Positions 14,113-26,466 of a DNA stretch of 64,000 bases are shown one piece after another. The number at the start of each line of letters is the position of its first letter. Positions within the stretch are counted from its first letter, which is position 1. Position numbers and translations under genes: made by a program. The DNA is from Candidatus Palibaumannia cicadellinicola (GTDB taxonomy: Bacteria > Pseudomonadota > Gammaproteobacteria > Enterobacterales > Enterobacteriaceae): positions 186,001-250,000 of the forward strand of contig NZ_CP008985.1 in the NCBI RefSeq assembly GCF_000754265.1, in the 5' to 3' direction. Below the pieces are notes generated by a model that saw nothing but the letters and a program-made list of their open reading frames with translations, searched no databases and was not told the origin of the DNA.

Positions 14113-15234
14113 ATGACGCCAGAAACTCTATTCATAGAAGATTATGAACGGCAACTGAAAGAAAAAGCAAGATACCTACAGCAAATTATGGCTCAGTTTC
14201 ATGCTCCTTATGTAAAAATCTTTGATTCCCAACCTATCAATTACCGCATGCGCGCCGAATTTCGTGTTTGGCATGATTACGACAATATTTTTCATATTAT
14301 GTTCGATCCGCAGACCAAAAAACACATTCCTATTGATCATTTTATGGCCGGCAGCCTGCTGATGAACGAACTTATGAGCGCTATGATTGCGGCGGTGCGG
14401 TCGTCACGAGTTTTACGCAATAAATTATTTCAGCTAGATTATCTTACTACTTTAAGCGGTGAAGCTGTAATAACGCTGATTTATCACCAATCTCCCGAAG
14501 AAAAAGAATGGCGTAAGCATGCAACTCAGCTACGTGAAGATTTACGCGCTAAAGGTTATCAGGTTAATCTCATTAGCCGCGCTGCCAAACAAAAAATTTG
14601 TATAGAATGTAATTATGCGGAAGAATTTCTACCTGTATCAGGACGTATACTCAATTACCGACAAATAGAAAATAGCTTCACTCAACCTAATGCCGGAATC
14701 AATATTAAGATGCTGGAGTGGGCTTTAGAGGCTACTCAAGAATCACGTGGAGATTTACTAGAACTATACTGTGGTAATGGTAACTTCTCATTAGCGCTAG
14801 CTTGTAATTTCGAACGTATATTGGCTACAGAAATAGCAAAACCGTCAGTAGAGGCGGCACAACATAATCTTATTGCTAATAAGATAGAGAATGTGCAGAT
14901 CATCCGTATGTCGGCAACAGAGTTTACCCAGGCGATACAGGGAAAACGTGAGTTCACGCGTATGAGGAATATAGATCTACACAGTTACCAATGCGAAACT
15001 ATTTTTGTTAATCCACCGCGAAGTGGCCTCGATGAGGTTACAACGAAGATGGTGCAAGCTTATCCACGTATTATTTATATATCTTGTAATCCTAAATCAT
15101 TGTGCCACAATCTATCGATGCTTGCTGCATCGCATACAATAGAACTACTGGCGTTGTTCGATCAATTTCCCTATACCAACCATATAGAGTGCGGTCTATT
15201 GTTAGTACGTAAAGCTAAATATACAAAATATTAA
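14113..15234 (+). CDS. trmA: tRNA (uracil-5-)-methyltransferase TrmA
   Basis: Makes m5U54 in the tRNA T-loop using AdoMet. The 373 residues (E. coli 366) are collinear. The AdoMet site [12 protein letters not shown] (215-226), nucleophile Cys325 (ISCNP) and general base Glu359 (HIECG) are present. Odd: the conserved DPPRSG motif reads NPPRSG (Asn300, equivalent to E. coli Asp299), from codon AAT, so catalysis may be reduced. It is divergent from glyQ. Confidence 0.93.
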   Translation: MTPETLFIEDYERQLKEKARYLQQIMAQFHAPYVKIFDSQPINYRMRAEFRVWHDYDNIFHIMFDPQTKKHIPIDHFMAGSLLMNELMSAMIAAVRSSRVLRNKLFQLDYLTTLSGEAVITLIYHQSPEEKEWRKHATQLREDLRAKGYQVNLISRAAKQKICIECNYAEEFLPVSGRILNYRQIENSFTQPNAGINIKMLEWALEATQESRGDLLELYCGNGNFSLALACNFERILATEIAKPSVEAAQHNLIANKIENVQIIRMSATEFTQAIQGKREFTRMRNIDLHSYQCETIFVNPPRSGLDEVTTKMVQAYPRIIYISCNPKSLCHNLSMLAASHTIELLALFDQFPYTNHIECGLLLVRKAKYTKY

Positions 15235-15263
15235 AGTTTTCAACTCAACTAATAATATTATTG

Positions 15264-16208
<945 letters not shown>

Positions 16209-16338
16209 TTATAAATATGTGGACAGAAAATGAAGTAAATTAAGAGTAACGTCAATTAAATAATTGACTACTGAGAAAAATATTCAAAGATCTTGAATAA
16301 AGTTCAAATTGACTTATAGTTATAGTGATAAATATAAG

Positions 16339-17203
16339 CTAGCTAATATGCTGTCCAGCTTGTAAAGCTTGTGCGATATCTGCAATTAAATCTTCACTAT
16401 CCCCGATACCGGCACGGGCCCGCGATTCAGGAGCCTTCCCTTCCCCTGCATGAGTTATAGTCGTTGCGTGGGATATTAGGCTCTCTACTCCACCCAGGGT
16501 AAACAGTTCTAGCGCTCCTAAAAAAACTGTATAGTGCGGTTTCATCTCCGTATCACTTTTATAGCTAGGATGCCCGGGTAATTCTGGATCATATAATTTT
16601 TTAACCTGGGGGTGTTGCTGTAAATAAGCGACGATTTCCTGAGCATTACTTGGCAATTACAGCGCCGACCATCACATCAGAGTGTCCGTTAAGATACTTG
16701 GTGCAGGAGTGCACCATGCCATGAGATCAGCTCCTAACGCTAGCGGTTATTGTAGAGCCGGACTGACTCATAAAGGTATTGTATTGTCTACAACTCGTAG
16801 CAAAGGATTGCGTAGCCGCCAGAGTTTATTCATTACCTTGGTCTATAAACTGTACTTTATAGGCGCCCCGCTGACTAGGCTTTCGAACAGAAGATAACGA
16901 CCACCATAACAGTCATAGGGCGTAACTAGCAAATTACCTAGTTTCAGTAACATCGTGCACACGAGATGGATGGCAGACATACCGCTGCTGGTCATCACTA
17001 CTCCTGCTCCGCCTTCCAACCTAGTCAGTGTACGCTGCATCCCTAGTTGGATTTCCACATCGTGAGTAATCATGGGTGCGTGGTTGGTTGAATTGAATAA
17101 AATTCAATGTGCTAGATCAGGTTATCGGTGGTACGAGACAGCCAAATTACTTATCATTATTTAATCCACTGCAAACGGCTATGGTGGCTTGTTTGCGTGT
17201 CAT
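16339..17203 (-). pseudogene. metB: Cystathionine gamma-synthase pseudogene
   Basis: Remains of metB, the enzyme joining O-succinylhomoserine and cysteine. Segments align with E. coli MetB in order: the N terminus MTRKQATIAV (ATG 17203), an in-frame TAA about 18 codons later, LEGGAGVVMTSSGMSAIHL (about 17000), LHSCTKYLNGHSDV (about 16690) and the C-terminal half (16339-16656) with GGVESLISHA. Stops, frameshifts and deletions have cut it to roughly 860 bp from about 1160, including the middle third. It cannot make an active enzyme. Decay looks recent, because identity is still high. Confidence 0.92.
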
Positions 17204-17250
17204 ATTCTCGTATCCTGACTTATCAAAGTTAGGATAAAAGAGTAAAGCGC

Positions 17251-17282
17251 ATAATTGTAGACGTCTACACATCTAGAAGTTT
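17251..17282 (-). promoter_or_regulatory. Tandem met boxes (MetJ operator)
   Basis: A perfect consensus met box AGACGTCT (17259-17266) is flanked in phase by ACACATCT (6 of 8) and AGAAGTTT (6 of 8), and perhaps by ATAATTGT. MetJ binds tandem 8-bp boxes cooperatively. The array lies 56 bp upstream of the metB start and between divergent metB and metJ, as in E. coli. The operator survived although metB is dead. Confidence 0.8.
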
Positions 17283-17401
17283 TTACTGCTTATTTTGTAA
17301 GTTAAGCAAGTAATAATAAAAGCTAAAATTATGCTAAATTAAATAATAAAAATTTAATCTTAGTATTATCGTGCATACTACCTAATAATAAGGATAGAGT
17401 A

Positions 17402-17458
17402 ATGAAAAAATTTTTAGATAGCGTAGATTTATCTAGCACGAACATTAACATTAAGTAG
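17402..17458 (+). CDS. Possible 18-residue leader peptide or remnant
   Basis: ATG 17402 to TAG 17458 encodes MKKFLDSVDLSSTNINIK. A good Shine-Dalgarno, AAGGA (17390-17394), lies 7 bases upstream. It sits between the met operator and metJ on the metJ strand. I recognise no family. It could be a leader peptide, the stump of a lost gene, or chance. Confidence 0.25.
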   Translation: MKKFLDSVDLSSTNINIK

Positions 17459-17542
17459 TGTGTTTCTAGTGGATACGGCATAATTAGCTAATTGTCTTTG
17501 TCTACTAATTAATATTAGTGTAATGAAATCTTAAGGTACACC

Positions 17543-17860
17543 ATGGCAGAATGGAAAGGTGAGTATATCAGCCCTTATGCTGAAAGTGGTAAAAAAAGTG
17601 AACAAGTAAAAAAAATTACAGTTTCCATTCCATTGAAAGTACTGAAAATTCTGACTGACGAAAGAACCCGGCGCCAGGTTAATAACCTGCGCCACGCCAC
17701 GAATAGTGAGCTGCTGTGCGAAGCTTTTCTGCATGCTTTTACTGGCCAGCCTTTACCTAACGATCATGATTTACGCAAAGTACATAACGACGAAATCCCA
17801 GAAGTTGCAAAAAAAATGATGCGTGAAATCGGGATAGATCCCGATACTTGGGTTTATTGA
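17543..17860 (+). CDS. metJ: Methionine repressor MetJ
   Basis: Ribbon-helix-helix repressor that binds met boxes with S-adenosylmethionine as corepressor. The 105 residues equal the E. coli length and most of the chain is identical, including the beta-strand DNA-binding segment [15 protein letters not shown] and the helix containing [20 protein letters not shown]. Such conservation argues for continued selection. It is divergent from metB and next to rpmE, as in E. coli. Retaining a dedicated amino-acid repressor is unusual in a shrinking genome. Confidence 0.96.
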   Translation: MAEWKGEYISPYAESGKKSEQVKKITVSIPLKVLKILTDERTRRQVNNLRHATNSELLCEAFLHAFTGQPLPNDHDLRKVHNDEIPEVAKKMMREIGIDPDTWVY

Positions 17861-17884
17861 TACTGATATAGCACTATTCGAACC

Positions 17885-18100
17885 CTAATTTTTGCTAACT
17901 GGAATACGAAAACGCTTATGAAAACGTTCAACACGACCGCGAGTATTAACAATACGTTGCTTACCAGTATAAAACGGATGACAAGCACTACATACGTCTA
18001 AGTTCAAGTTATGGTATAAAGTGGAATGAGTTTTGATAATATTACCACAAGAACAGATAGCCGTAATTTCAAAGTATTTTGGATGTATATTTTTTTGCAT
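17885..18100 (-). CDS. rpmE: 50S ribosomal protein L31
   Basis: Zinc-type L31 of the large subunit, 71 residues (E. coli 70). The Zn ligands are in the CSCG (16-19) and CSACH (37-41) motifs, and GKQR and [10 protein letters not shown] are conserved. It converges with metJ and diverges from priA, as in E. coli. Confidence 0.95.
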   Translation of the reverse strand: MQKNIHPKYFEITAICSCGNIIKTHSTLYHNLNLDVCSACHPFYTGKQRIVNTRGRVERFHKRFRIPVSKN

Positions 18101-18284
18101 GGGACACCTATTCGTCAGATTGTGTCGCTATCGACGATTTTAACTATAAGCCACACGAATTAAATGTTAAGTTTCATCACTTTGAAGTCGTCTGATATGT
18201 GATATGACATCAAAGGCGACGGATAATACAGAATGCAACCGATTTTGGCAAATTAATCTATATATCATACGCACATCTAGTTAG

Positions 18285-20513
<2,229 letters not shown>

Positions 20514-20587
20514 TACTTGTACGATATCAGGTAATAGCAACATCATAACAAAGTATATAAAGTTAGTTAACTCTGGACAAAATTATA

Positions 20588-20839
20588 GTGGCACAAATAG
20601 ACTATATAGATCGTGTTTCTAGTACACGGCATAAAAAAAACCATCGTAAAAAAAATTTTTTTACGATGATATTACTATTAGTATTAATAGCCTTTGTGAG
20701 CGGTATTAACTTTTTTAGAGTACATAACAAATCGGACAAGTCAGTGATGGTACCAATTATAAAAAAGCATACAGGCAATGGATTACCCCCTAAACCAAAG
20801 GAACGCTGGCGCTATATCAGTGAACTAGAGAACCGCTAG
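20588..20839 (+). CDS. ftsN: Truncated cell-division protein FtsN (N-terminal core only)
   Basis: FtsN triggers septal peptidoglycan synthesis through FtsA and FtsQLB/FtsWI. E. coli FtsN has 319 residues; this frame, starting at GTG 20588, has 83. Retained are the cytoplasmic tail with Asp5, a basic stretch, one membrane segment (about 24-43) and the essential periplasmic E peptide LPPKPKERWRYISELENR (66-83), whose Trp74, Tyr76 and Leu80 match E. coli Trp83, Tyr85 and Leu89. The stop comes right there. The Gln-rich linker and SPOR domain are not merely frameshifted but deleted: hslV starts 158 bp on. Likely a functional minimal FtsN. Confidence 0.9.
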   Translation: MAQIDYIDRVSSTRHKKNHRKKNFFTMILLLVLIAFVSGINFFRVHNKSDKSVMVPIIKKHTGNGLPPKPKERWRYISELENR

Positions 20840-20899
20840 AGATAGGTATACGTCTTACTGCTAGTTTATAGGGAGCAAGCAGATTGATCAACATGGGGG

Positions 20900-20926
20900 T
20901 TGAAAACATTAAATCCTACCCCATTT
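20900..20926 (+). promoter_or_regulatory. Heat-shock (sigma-32) promoter of hslVU
   Basis: TTGAAA (20900-20905), a 13-bp spacer, and CCCCATTT (20919-20926) fit the sigma-32 consensus CTTGAAA-N13-15-CCCCATNT closely. It lies about 70 bp before hslV, as in E. coli, suggesting that heat-shock control of this protease is kept. Confidence 0.75.
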
Positions 20927-20997
20927 AATGGTTAACTTATCTTATCCACGCATGTCATCGCGTGGTGATTACTATTTTCATTTATAAGGAGTTGCTC

Positions 20998-21540
20998 GTG
21001 ACAACAATCGTCAGCGTACGTCGTAACAATCATGTTGTCATTGGTGGTGATGGCCAGGCTACTCTAGGTAATACTGTAATGAAGGGTAACGTACGCAAAG
21101 TTCGTAGACTATATTATAATGACAAAGTTATTGCTGGTTTTGCTGGTGGTACCGCCGATGCATTAACATTATTCGAATTATTTGAACGTAAACTAGAAAT
21201 ATATCAAGGACATTTAGTTAAAGCTGCCGTGGAGTTAGCTAAAGACTGGCGTACCGACCGTATGCTGCGCCGTCTAGAAGCGCTTCTAGCTGTAGCAGAC
21301 GAAAATGCATCCCTAATAATTACCGGAAATGGCGATGTAGTACAGCCGGAAAACGACTTAATTGCTATTGGTTCCGGTGGACCATATGCGCAATCAGCGG
21401 CTCGCGCTTTATTGGAAAATACGAATATCAGCGCCCGTGAAATTGTGGAAAAATCATTGAAAATTGCTGGAGATATCTGTATCTACACCAATCAATTCCA
21501 TACCATTGAAGAATTAACGTCCAAAGCTGAAGGATATTGA
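20998..21540 (+). CDS. hslV: HslV peptidase subunit of the HslUV protease
   Basis: Threonine peptidase that forms the proteolytic chamber capped by HslU. The start is GTG 20998, preceded by AAGGAG; after Met removal this exposes the catalytic Thr (MTTIVSVRR). The longer open frame from 20962 would bury that threonine and is rejected. 180 residues (E. coli 176), nearly collinear; conserved blocks include [15 protein letters not shown] and [11 protein letters not shown]. It lies 4 bp before hslU. Confidence 0.95.
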   Translation: MTTIVSVRRNNHVVIGGDGQATLGNTVMKGNVRKVRRLYYNDKVIAGFAGGTADALTLFELFERKLEIYQGHLVKAAVELAKDWRTDRMLRRLEALLAVADENASLIITGNGDVVQPENDLIAIGSGGPYAQSAARALLENTNISAREIVEKSLKIAGDICIYTNQFHTIEELTSKAEGY

Positions 21541-21544
21541 AAAT

Positions 21545-22879
21545 ATGTCTCAAATGACTCCACGCGAAATCGTCAACGAACTCGATGACTATATTGTAGG
21601 CCAGTACAATGCTAAACGAGCAGTAGCCATCGCGTTGCGTAATCGCTGGCGTCGTATGCAACTAGATGAAACACTACGTCATGAAGTTACCCCGAAAAAT
21701 ATTCTCATGATTGGCCCTACCGGCGTAGGTAAGACTGAAATAGCGCGGCGCCTAGCCAAACTAGCTAACTCTCCTTTTATTAAAGTAGAAGCTACTAAAT
21801 TTACCGAAGTAGGTTACGTAGGCAAAGAAGTTGATTCCATTATTCGTGATTTAACCGATGCTGCAGTCAAAATGGTACGTCTGCAATCAATGGAAAAAAA
21901 CCGTTTCCGTGCGGAAGAAAGAGCAGAAGAACGAGTACTAGATGTGTTAATCCCGCAACCAGCTCCAAATAATTGGGGTCAGATGGAAGAAAACAATGAG
22001 CCTTCAAGTACCCGCCAGCATTTCCGCAAAAAGTTACGGGAAGGTGAACTGAATGACAAAGAAATTGAGATCAATCTCGCCGCTGCACCGATAGGCGTCG
22101 AAATCATGGCCCCTCCTGGCATGGAAGAGATGACTAATCAACTCCAGTCTATGTTTAAAAATCTCGCTGGTCAGAAGCAAAAATCGCGCAAAATGAAAAT
22201 TAAAGAAGCGATGAAGCTATTAATCGAAGAAGAAGCAGCTAAGCTTATTAACCAAGAAGAGATTAAAGAGAAAGCTATAGAGGCAGTTGAGCAACATGGT
22301 ATCGTATTCATCGATGAAATAGACAAGATTTGTAAACGCGGTGAAGTTTCTGGGCCAGATGTATCCCGTGAAGGTGTACAGCGAGATCTACTACCTCTGG
22401 TGGAAGGTTGTACAGTATCTACTAAGCATGGCATGGTCAAAACGGACCATATTTTGTTCATAGCTTCTGGCGCTTTTCAGGTTGCCAGCCCGTCAGATCT
22501 AATACCTGAGCTACAAGGACGCCTGCCGATTCGCGTTGAGCTCGAAGCTCTCACTCCTAAAGATTTCCAACTGATTCTTACTGAACCTAGTGCTTCGCTT
22601 ACCATGCAGTATATTGCACTCATGGCCACTGAAGGAGTGAGTATTTCTTTCACCGAAGACGGCATAAAGCGTATTGCCGAAACAGCTTGGCAGGTCAACG
22701 AGCGTACGGAGAACATCGGGGCTCGACGCCTGCACACTGTTCTGGAGCGTTTGATGGAGGAAATTTCCTACGACGCTAGCGAATGGCATGGTAAAACAAT
22801 TTCTATTGACGCAGATTATGTTCGCAGTCATCTCGATGAGTTAGTATCTGATGAAGATTTGAGTAGATTTATTTTGTAA
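21545..22879 (+). CDS. hslU: HslU ATPase subunit of the HslUV protease
   Basis: AAA+ unfoldase that feeds HslV. 444 residues (E. coli 443), with Walker [17 protein letters not shown] (about 57-72), Walker [10 protein letters not shown], and the sensor region [17 protein letters not shown]. The intermediate (I) domain is present. The C-terminal tail ends LSRFIL, which docks into HslV. Operon with hslV. In E. coli menA and rraA follow; both are missing here. Confidence 0.96.
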   Translation: MSQMTPREIVNELDDYIVGQYNAKRAVAIALRNRWRRMQLDETLRHEVTPKNILMIGPTGVGKTEIARRLAKLANSPFIKVEATKFTEVGYVGKEVDSIIRDLTDAAVKMVRLQSMEKNRFRAEERAEERVLDVLIPQPAPNNWGQMEENNEPSSTRQHFRKKLREGELNDKEIEINLAAAPIGVEIMAPPGMEEMTNQLQSMFKNLAGQKQKSRKMKIKEAMKLLIEEEAAKLINQEEIKEKAIEAVEQHGIVFIDEIDKICKRGEVSGPDVSREGVQRDLLPLVEGCTVSTKHGMVKTDHILFIASGAFQVASPSDLIPELQGRLPIRVELEALTPKDFQLILTEPSASLTMQYIALMATEGVSISFTEDGIKRIAETAWQVNERTENIGARRLHTVLERLMEEISYDASEWHGKTISIDADYVRSHLDELVSDEDLSRFIL

Positions 22880-22936
22880 CCTCTCATATAGTCAAAATAC
22901 TAAATATACTAATAATATATTACTATATTATAGTAA

Positions 22937-23178
22937 CTATACTTCATCCATCTTGCTCAATAAACGGCACAGACGTTCTTGTAAAACATCTTGTTCTTTT
23001 TTTCAGCTGCTCATTTTTGCTGACCAGCGACTCACTACTGTGTTGTGCCTGTTGTAATTCATGATTTAAGTGATTATTTTTTTCTTTTGAGCTCTTCTAT
23101 TTCCATCTGCAGAAGAGTAATAGTGTCAATTGCTTGCTGAACTTTTGCTTCGAGCTTATCAAAAACTTCAAATCCCAT
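22937..23178 (-). pseudogene. zapB: Cell-division factor ZapB, frameshifted at two poly-A tracts
   Basis: ZapB is a small coiled-coil protein that supports the Z-ring through ZapA. From ATG 23178 the frame gives [20 protein letters not shown], close to E. coli ZapB, then hits TAA after a run of seven A. Dropping one A there restores a frame reading [18 protein letters not shown], which breaks again at a second run of seven A (T7 at about 22997-23003 on the plus strand). Dropping one A there restores EQDVLQERL and ends MDEV at TAG 22937. The repaired product has 79 residues, full length. Either a young pseudogene or a gene rescued by slippage. Confidence 0.85.
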
Positions 23179-23400
23179 TAATTTACCCTTACCATTACCT
23201 TGAAAATTTTCTAAACAGCTTTATACATACTTTTTGATACGAAGTTTTATTTTAAGTAGCTATTCTGCTTCTGTCTAGACACATTGTTTGTCTTCATGAA
23301 TTCTGAACACTTTCAGCTTCAGCAAAAAGGTAAAAAGATTGCTTCATAACCGTAATTTTCTTAAGCTCGTTGTTTCCGTAACCGTAATAGAGAAAATAAA

Positions 23401-24192
23401 ATGCGACATCCGTTAATTATTGGTAACTGGAAACTTAACGGCAACAAACATATGGTAAACCATTTAATCACTGCACTACGTAATAAATTAAGTAATATCA
23501 TCGGTTGCGACGTTGCTATAGCTCCGCCGATGATATATCTTGATAAAGCTAAATATAATCTGGCTGATAGCCGCATTGCGCTGTGCGCGCAGAACGTTGA
23601 TCTCCATGTTTCTGGCGCGTTTACAGGTGAAATTTCCGCCAATATGCTGAAAGATATTGGCGTAAAATATATTATCATTGGACATTTTGAACGCCGTTCC
23701 TACCATAAAGAAAGTAATCAAGATATCGCTGATAAATTTGCGATCATAAAAAATGAAGGACTAATTCCAGTTTTATGCATAGGAGAAAGCAAAGCTGAGA
23801 ATGACGCTCACCAGACAGAAGCAGTTTGCGCTAGCCAACTTGACGCAGTACTGAACAGAATAGGAGCGAAAGCTTTTGAAAATTCAGTTATAGCCTATGA
23901 GCCTCTTTGGGCTATCTCTACCGGTAAATCCGCTAATCCGTTTCAGGCACAAACAGTACATAAATTTATTCGAGACTATCTTGTTCTTCATGATAACACT
24001 GTAGCAGAGCAGGTGATTATTCAGTACGGAGGTTCAGTAAACGCTGGCAATGCCGCGGCATTTTTCACCCAGCCGGATATCGATGGAGCGTTGGTCGGCG
24101 GTGCCTCACTGAATGCAGATGTCTTCGCTGCTATCGTAAAAGCAGCCGTGCAAGCAAAACAAAAGCTAGCTCTCGCTAGCTGCTGCTTATAA
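23401..24192 (+). CDS. tpiA: Triosephosphate isomerase
   Basis: Interconverts DHAP and glyceraldehyde-3-phosphate in glycolysis. 263 residues (E. coli 255). Catalytic Lys11/Asn9 (GNWKLNG), His95 and Glu167 (AYEPLW) are present. Two near-invariant neighbours are changed: the GHSERR motif reads GHFERR (Phe96), and the flexible loop WAIGTGK reads WAISTGK (Ser173). Each is explained by few base changes. The chain is otherwise intact to the C terminus, so probably active but impaired, or compensated. Confidence 0.94.
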   Translation: MRHPLIIGNWKLNGNKHMVNHLITALRNKLSNIIGCDVAIAPPMIYLDKAKYNLADSRIALCAQNVDLHVSGAFTGEISANMLKDIGVKYIIIGHFERRSYHKESNQDIADKFAIIKNEGLIPVLCIGESKAENDAHQTEAVCASQLDAVLNRIGAKAFENSVIAYEPLWAISTGKSANPFQAQTVHKFIRDYLVLHDNTVAEQVIIQYGGSVNAGNAAAFFTQPDIDGALVGGASLNADVFAAIVKAAVQAKQKLALASCCL

Positions 24193-24208
24193 ACTTGTTA
24201 TGGTTATC

Positions 24209-25204
24209 TTATCGCTGATGGATCTGATCGAAGCTGCTACCATTGGAAAAATGCTCTTTCTTAGCTTTCTGCCAATTACCGAAGGTATCATCTAAGGTAA
24301 AGAGTTTGAGCTTTGGAAATTCATTAATGAATTCTTTCGTAATGCTGGCGTCGCGCGGCCGATAGTAGTTTTTCGCCGCGATGCGCTGGCCTTCAGGAGA
24401 GTAAAGATACTTCAAGTAAGCATTTGCAACCTCACGGGTACCTTTTTTATCAACAATTCGATCGACAACAGCTACTGTTGGCTCTGCCAATATTGACTCG
24501 CTTGGCGTCACAATTTCCAGCTGATTACTCTGACTATTTAGCTTATTGATTGCTAGTAATGCCTCATTTTCCCAAGCTATTAGTACATCACCCTGTCCGC
24601 GCTCCACAAATGTATTGGTAGCACTACGAGCACCTGAATCCAATACGCTCACATTTTTGTACAGAGCTTTAACAAACTGTTGTGCTTTCACAGGATCGTA
24701 ATTATTGTGAGACAGAGCATAACCCCAGGCAGCTAGATAATTCCAGCGGGCGCCGCCAGAAGTTTTGGGATTAGGCGTTATAACAGAGACTCCGGGTTGG
24801 ATCAAATCTTCCCAGTCATGAATATTGTGGGGATTTCCTTTACGCACCAGGAATACTATAGTCGACGTATAGGGTGCTGAGTTGTCTGGTAGGCGAGTAA
24901 TCCAATTTTTATCAATAAGCGTATGCTCAGCAATCGCGTCGACATCTGAGGCTAATGCGAGGGTAACTATATCAGCTTCAATACCATTTATTACCGATGT
25001 TGCTTGTTTACTAGAACCTCCGTGAGACTGACGTACTGTTATATGATCACCAGTTTTATGGTGCCAATATTCGGTAAATGCTTTGTTATACTCTTGGAAA
25101 AACTCGCGGGTGGGATCGTAGGAAATATTCAGCAAACTTATTTCTTTGGCGAAGATATTTGCTGATAGCAATATCAATAGTAACCCAGACGGTAATTTTA
25201 ACAT
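24209..25204 (-). CDS. sbp: Periplasmic sulfate-binding protein
   Basis: Solute receptor of the sulfate/thiosulfate ABC importer (CysTWA). 331 residues (E. coli 329). It has an N-terminal signal peptide (hydrophobic 4-18, cleavage near AKE) and conserved blocks [31 protein letters not shown] and ENEALLA. It converges with tpiA, as in E. coli once cdh is removed. Together with cysE it points to retained sulfate assimilation; the transporter genes are not in the window. Confidence 0.95.
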   Translation of the reverse strand: MLKLPSGLLLILLSANIFAKEISLLNISYDPTREFFQEYNKAFTEYWHHKTGDHITVRQSHGGSSKQATSVINGIEADIVTLALASDVDAIAEHTLIDKNWITRLPDNSAPYTSTIVFLVRKGNPHNIHDWEDLIQPGVSVITPNPKTSGGARWNYLAAWGYALSHNNYDPVKAQQFVKALYKNVSVLDSGARSATNTFVERGQGDVLIAWENEALLAINKLNSQSNQLEIVTPSESILAEPTVAVVDRIVDKKGTREVANAYLKYLYSPEGQRIAAKNYYRPRDASITKEFINEFPKLKLFTLDDTFGNWQKAKKEHFSNGSSFDQIHQR

Positions 25205-25282
25205 TATCTACTCCCTCAAATACATGTAAAAAGGTATTATTCAATACAATCATAGAAAAGGCAGGCTGGTAAAGCAGATAAA

Positions 25283-26245
25283 TTAGAATAGTTTACGCGC
25301 CATTTCCAGAACATCACTGCGGAAAGGACGTTTCATATTTTCAATAGCGTCTGTAATATCATGATGTACGAGTAGTTCATTTTGTATGCCAACACAACGG
25401 CCGCCATATCCCTGCAGCAGTAGTTCAATAGAGTATGCTCCCATCCTTGATGCAATAATACGATCATAAGCGACTGGGTTACCACCACGCTGAATATGGC
25501 CCAAAACCGTGGCGCGAGTTTCGCGCCCTGTCTCTTTTTCAATGTACAGCGCAAGTTCAGAGACATGACAAATATACTCTGTTATTGCAATAATCGCATG
25601 CTTTTTACCTTTCGCAATGCTAGCATTAATTTCTGATACTAAATCTTCAGGTTTAAATTCTACTTCAGGTAAAATAATAAATTCGCAACCACCTGCGATA
25701 GCTGCTGCCATGGTGAGATCACCACAATAACGCCCCATAACTTCTACGATGGAAATACGCTGATGAGATGTAGACGTATCACGCAAACGGTCAATGGCTT
25801 CTATCACGGTCTCCAAAGCAGTAAAGTAACCGATGGTGTAATCAGTTCCAGCTACATCATTATCAATAGTGCCAGGTAAGCCTATGCAGGGAAAACCCAT
25901 TTCAGTTAGGCGTTTGGCGCCCATATAAGAACCATCCCCGCCGATGACTACTAGGGCATCCAAGCCATATTTATTCATATTATCAAGAGCGATAGCCCGT
26001 ATTGCTGCTTTATGAAAATCAGGGAAACGCGCTGACCCCAGAAAAGTACCGCCACGGTTAATGATATCGGATACACTATAACGATCTAGTTTCTTGATGC
26101 GATCTTGACAAAGGCCCAAGTAGCCATCATAGATACCGTAGACCTCTAAGCCTTCCGAAAGCCCAGCCCTCACTACACCCCGGATAGCAGCATTCATCCC
26201 AGGGGAATCACCGCCGCTTGTCAGTACACCTATTTTATTAATCAT
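25283..26245 (-). CDS. pfkA: 6-phosphofructokinase I
   Basis: ATP-dependent PFK, the committed step of glycolysis. 320 residues from ATG 26245, exactly the E. coli length. ATP-binding [13 protein letters not shown], catalytic PGTIDND (Asp about 127), MGRYCGDL and GHIQRGGNP are intact. A second in-frame ATG at 26266 would add 7 residues. Both starts carry the same AGAGG-N5-ATG because the initiation region is duplicated in tandem with a 21-bp period. Confidence 0.95.
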   Translation of the reverse strand: MINKIGVLTSGGDSPGMNAAIRGVVRAGLSEGLEVYGIYDGYLGLCQDRIKKLDRYSVSDIINRGGTFLGSARFPDFHKAAIRAIALDNMNKYGLDALVVIGGDGSYMGAKRLTEMGFPCIGLPGTIDNDVAGTDYTIGYFTALETVIEAIDRLRDTSTSHQRISIVEVMGRYCGDLTMAAAIAGGCEFIILPEVEFKPEDLVSEINASIAKGKKHAIIAITEYICHVSELALYIEKETGRETRATVLGHIQRGGNPVAYDRIIASRMGAYSIELLLQGYGGRCVGIQNELLVHHDITDAIENMKRPFRSDVLEMARKLF

Positions 26246-26277
26246 AACAACCTCTTTCTTAATCATAACAACCTCTT
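26238..26277. repeat. 21-bp tandem duplication of the pfkA translation start
   Basis: Nineteen identical bases at 26238-26256 and 26259-26277 are spaced 21 bp apart. Each copy holds, on the minus strand, AGAGG, a 5-base gap, and ATG ATT AA. The copy is in frame, so ribosomes starting at either ATG make PFK. Confidence 0.9.
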
Positions 26278-26466
26278 AACTTAAAAAACTATTGTGCATC
26301 TGTTATAACAGCTATTATCAAATGTGATTCAAGAAAGAAATATGATTCAAAAAAGAAAAGAGATGACATTCTCAGTAGAGTAGTTTGTCCTATCCTAGTA
26401 TTAAGTAAGGATCTATAAAATTATGATGCTATAGATGTTTCGTTTATCTATCAAGCTTTACAAGCT

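Noticed and set aside
16682-16897. Plus-strand frame of 71 codons
   Set aside because: Antisense shadow of the metB pseudogene; the minus strand aligns with MetB.
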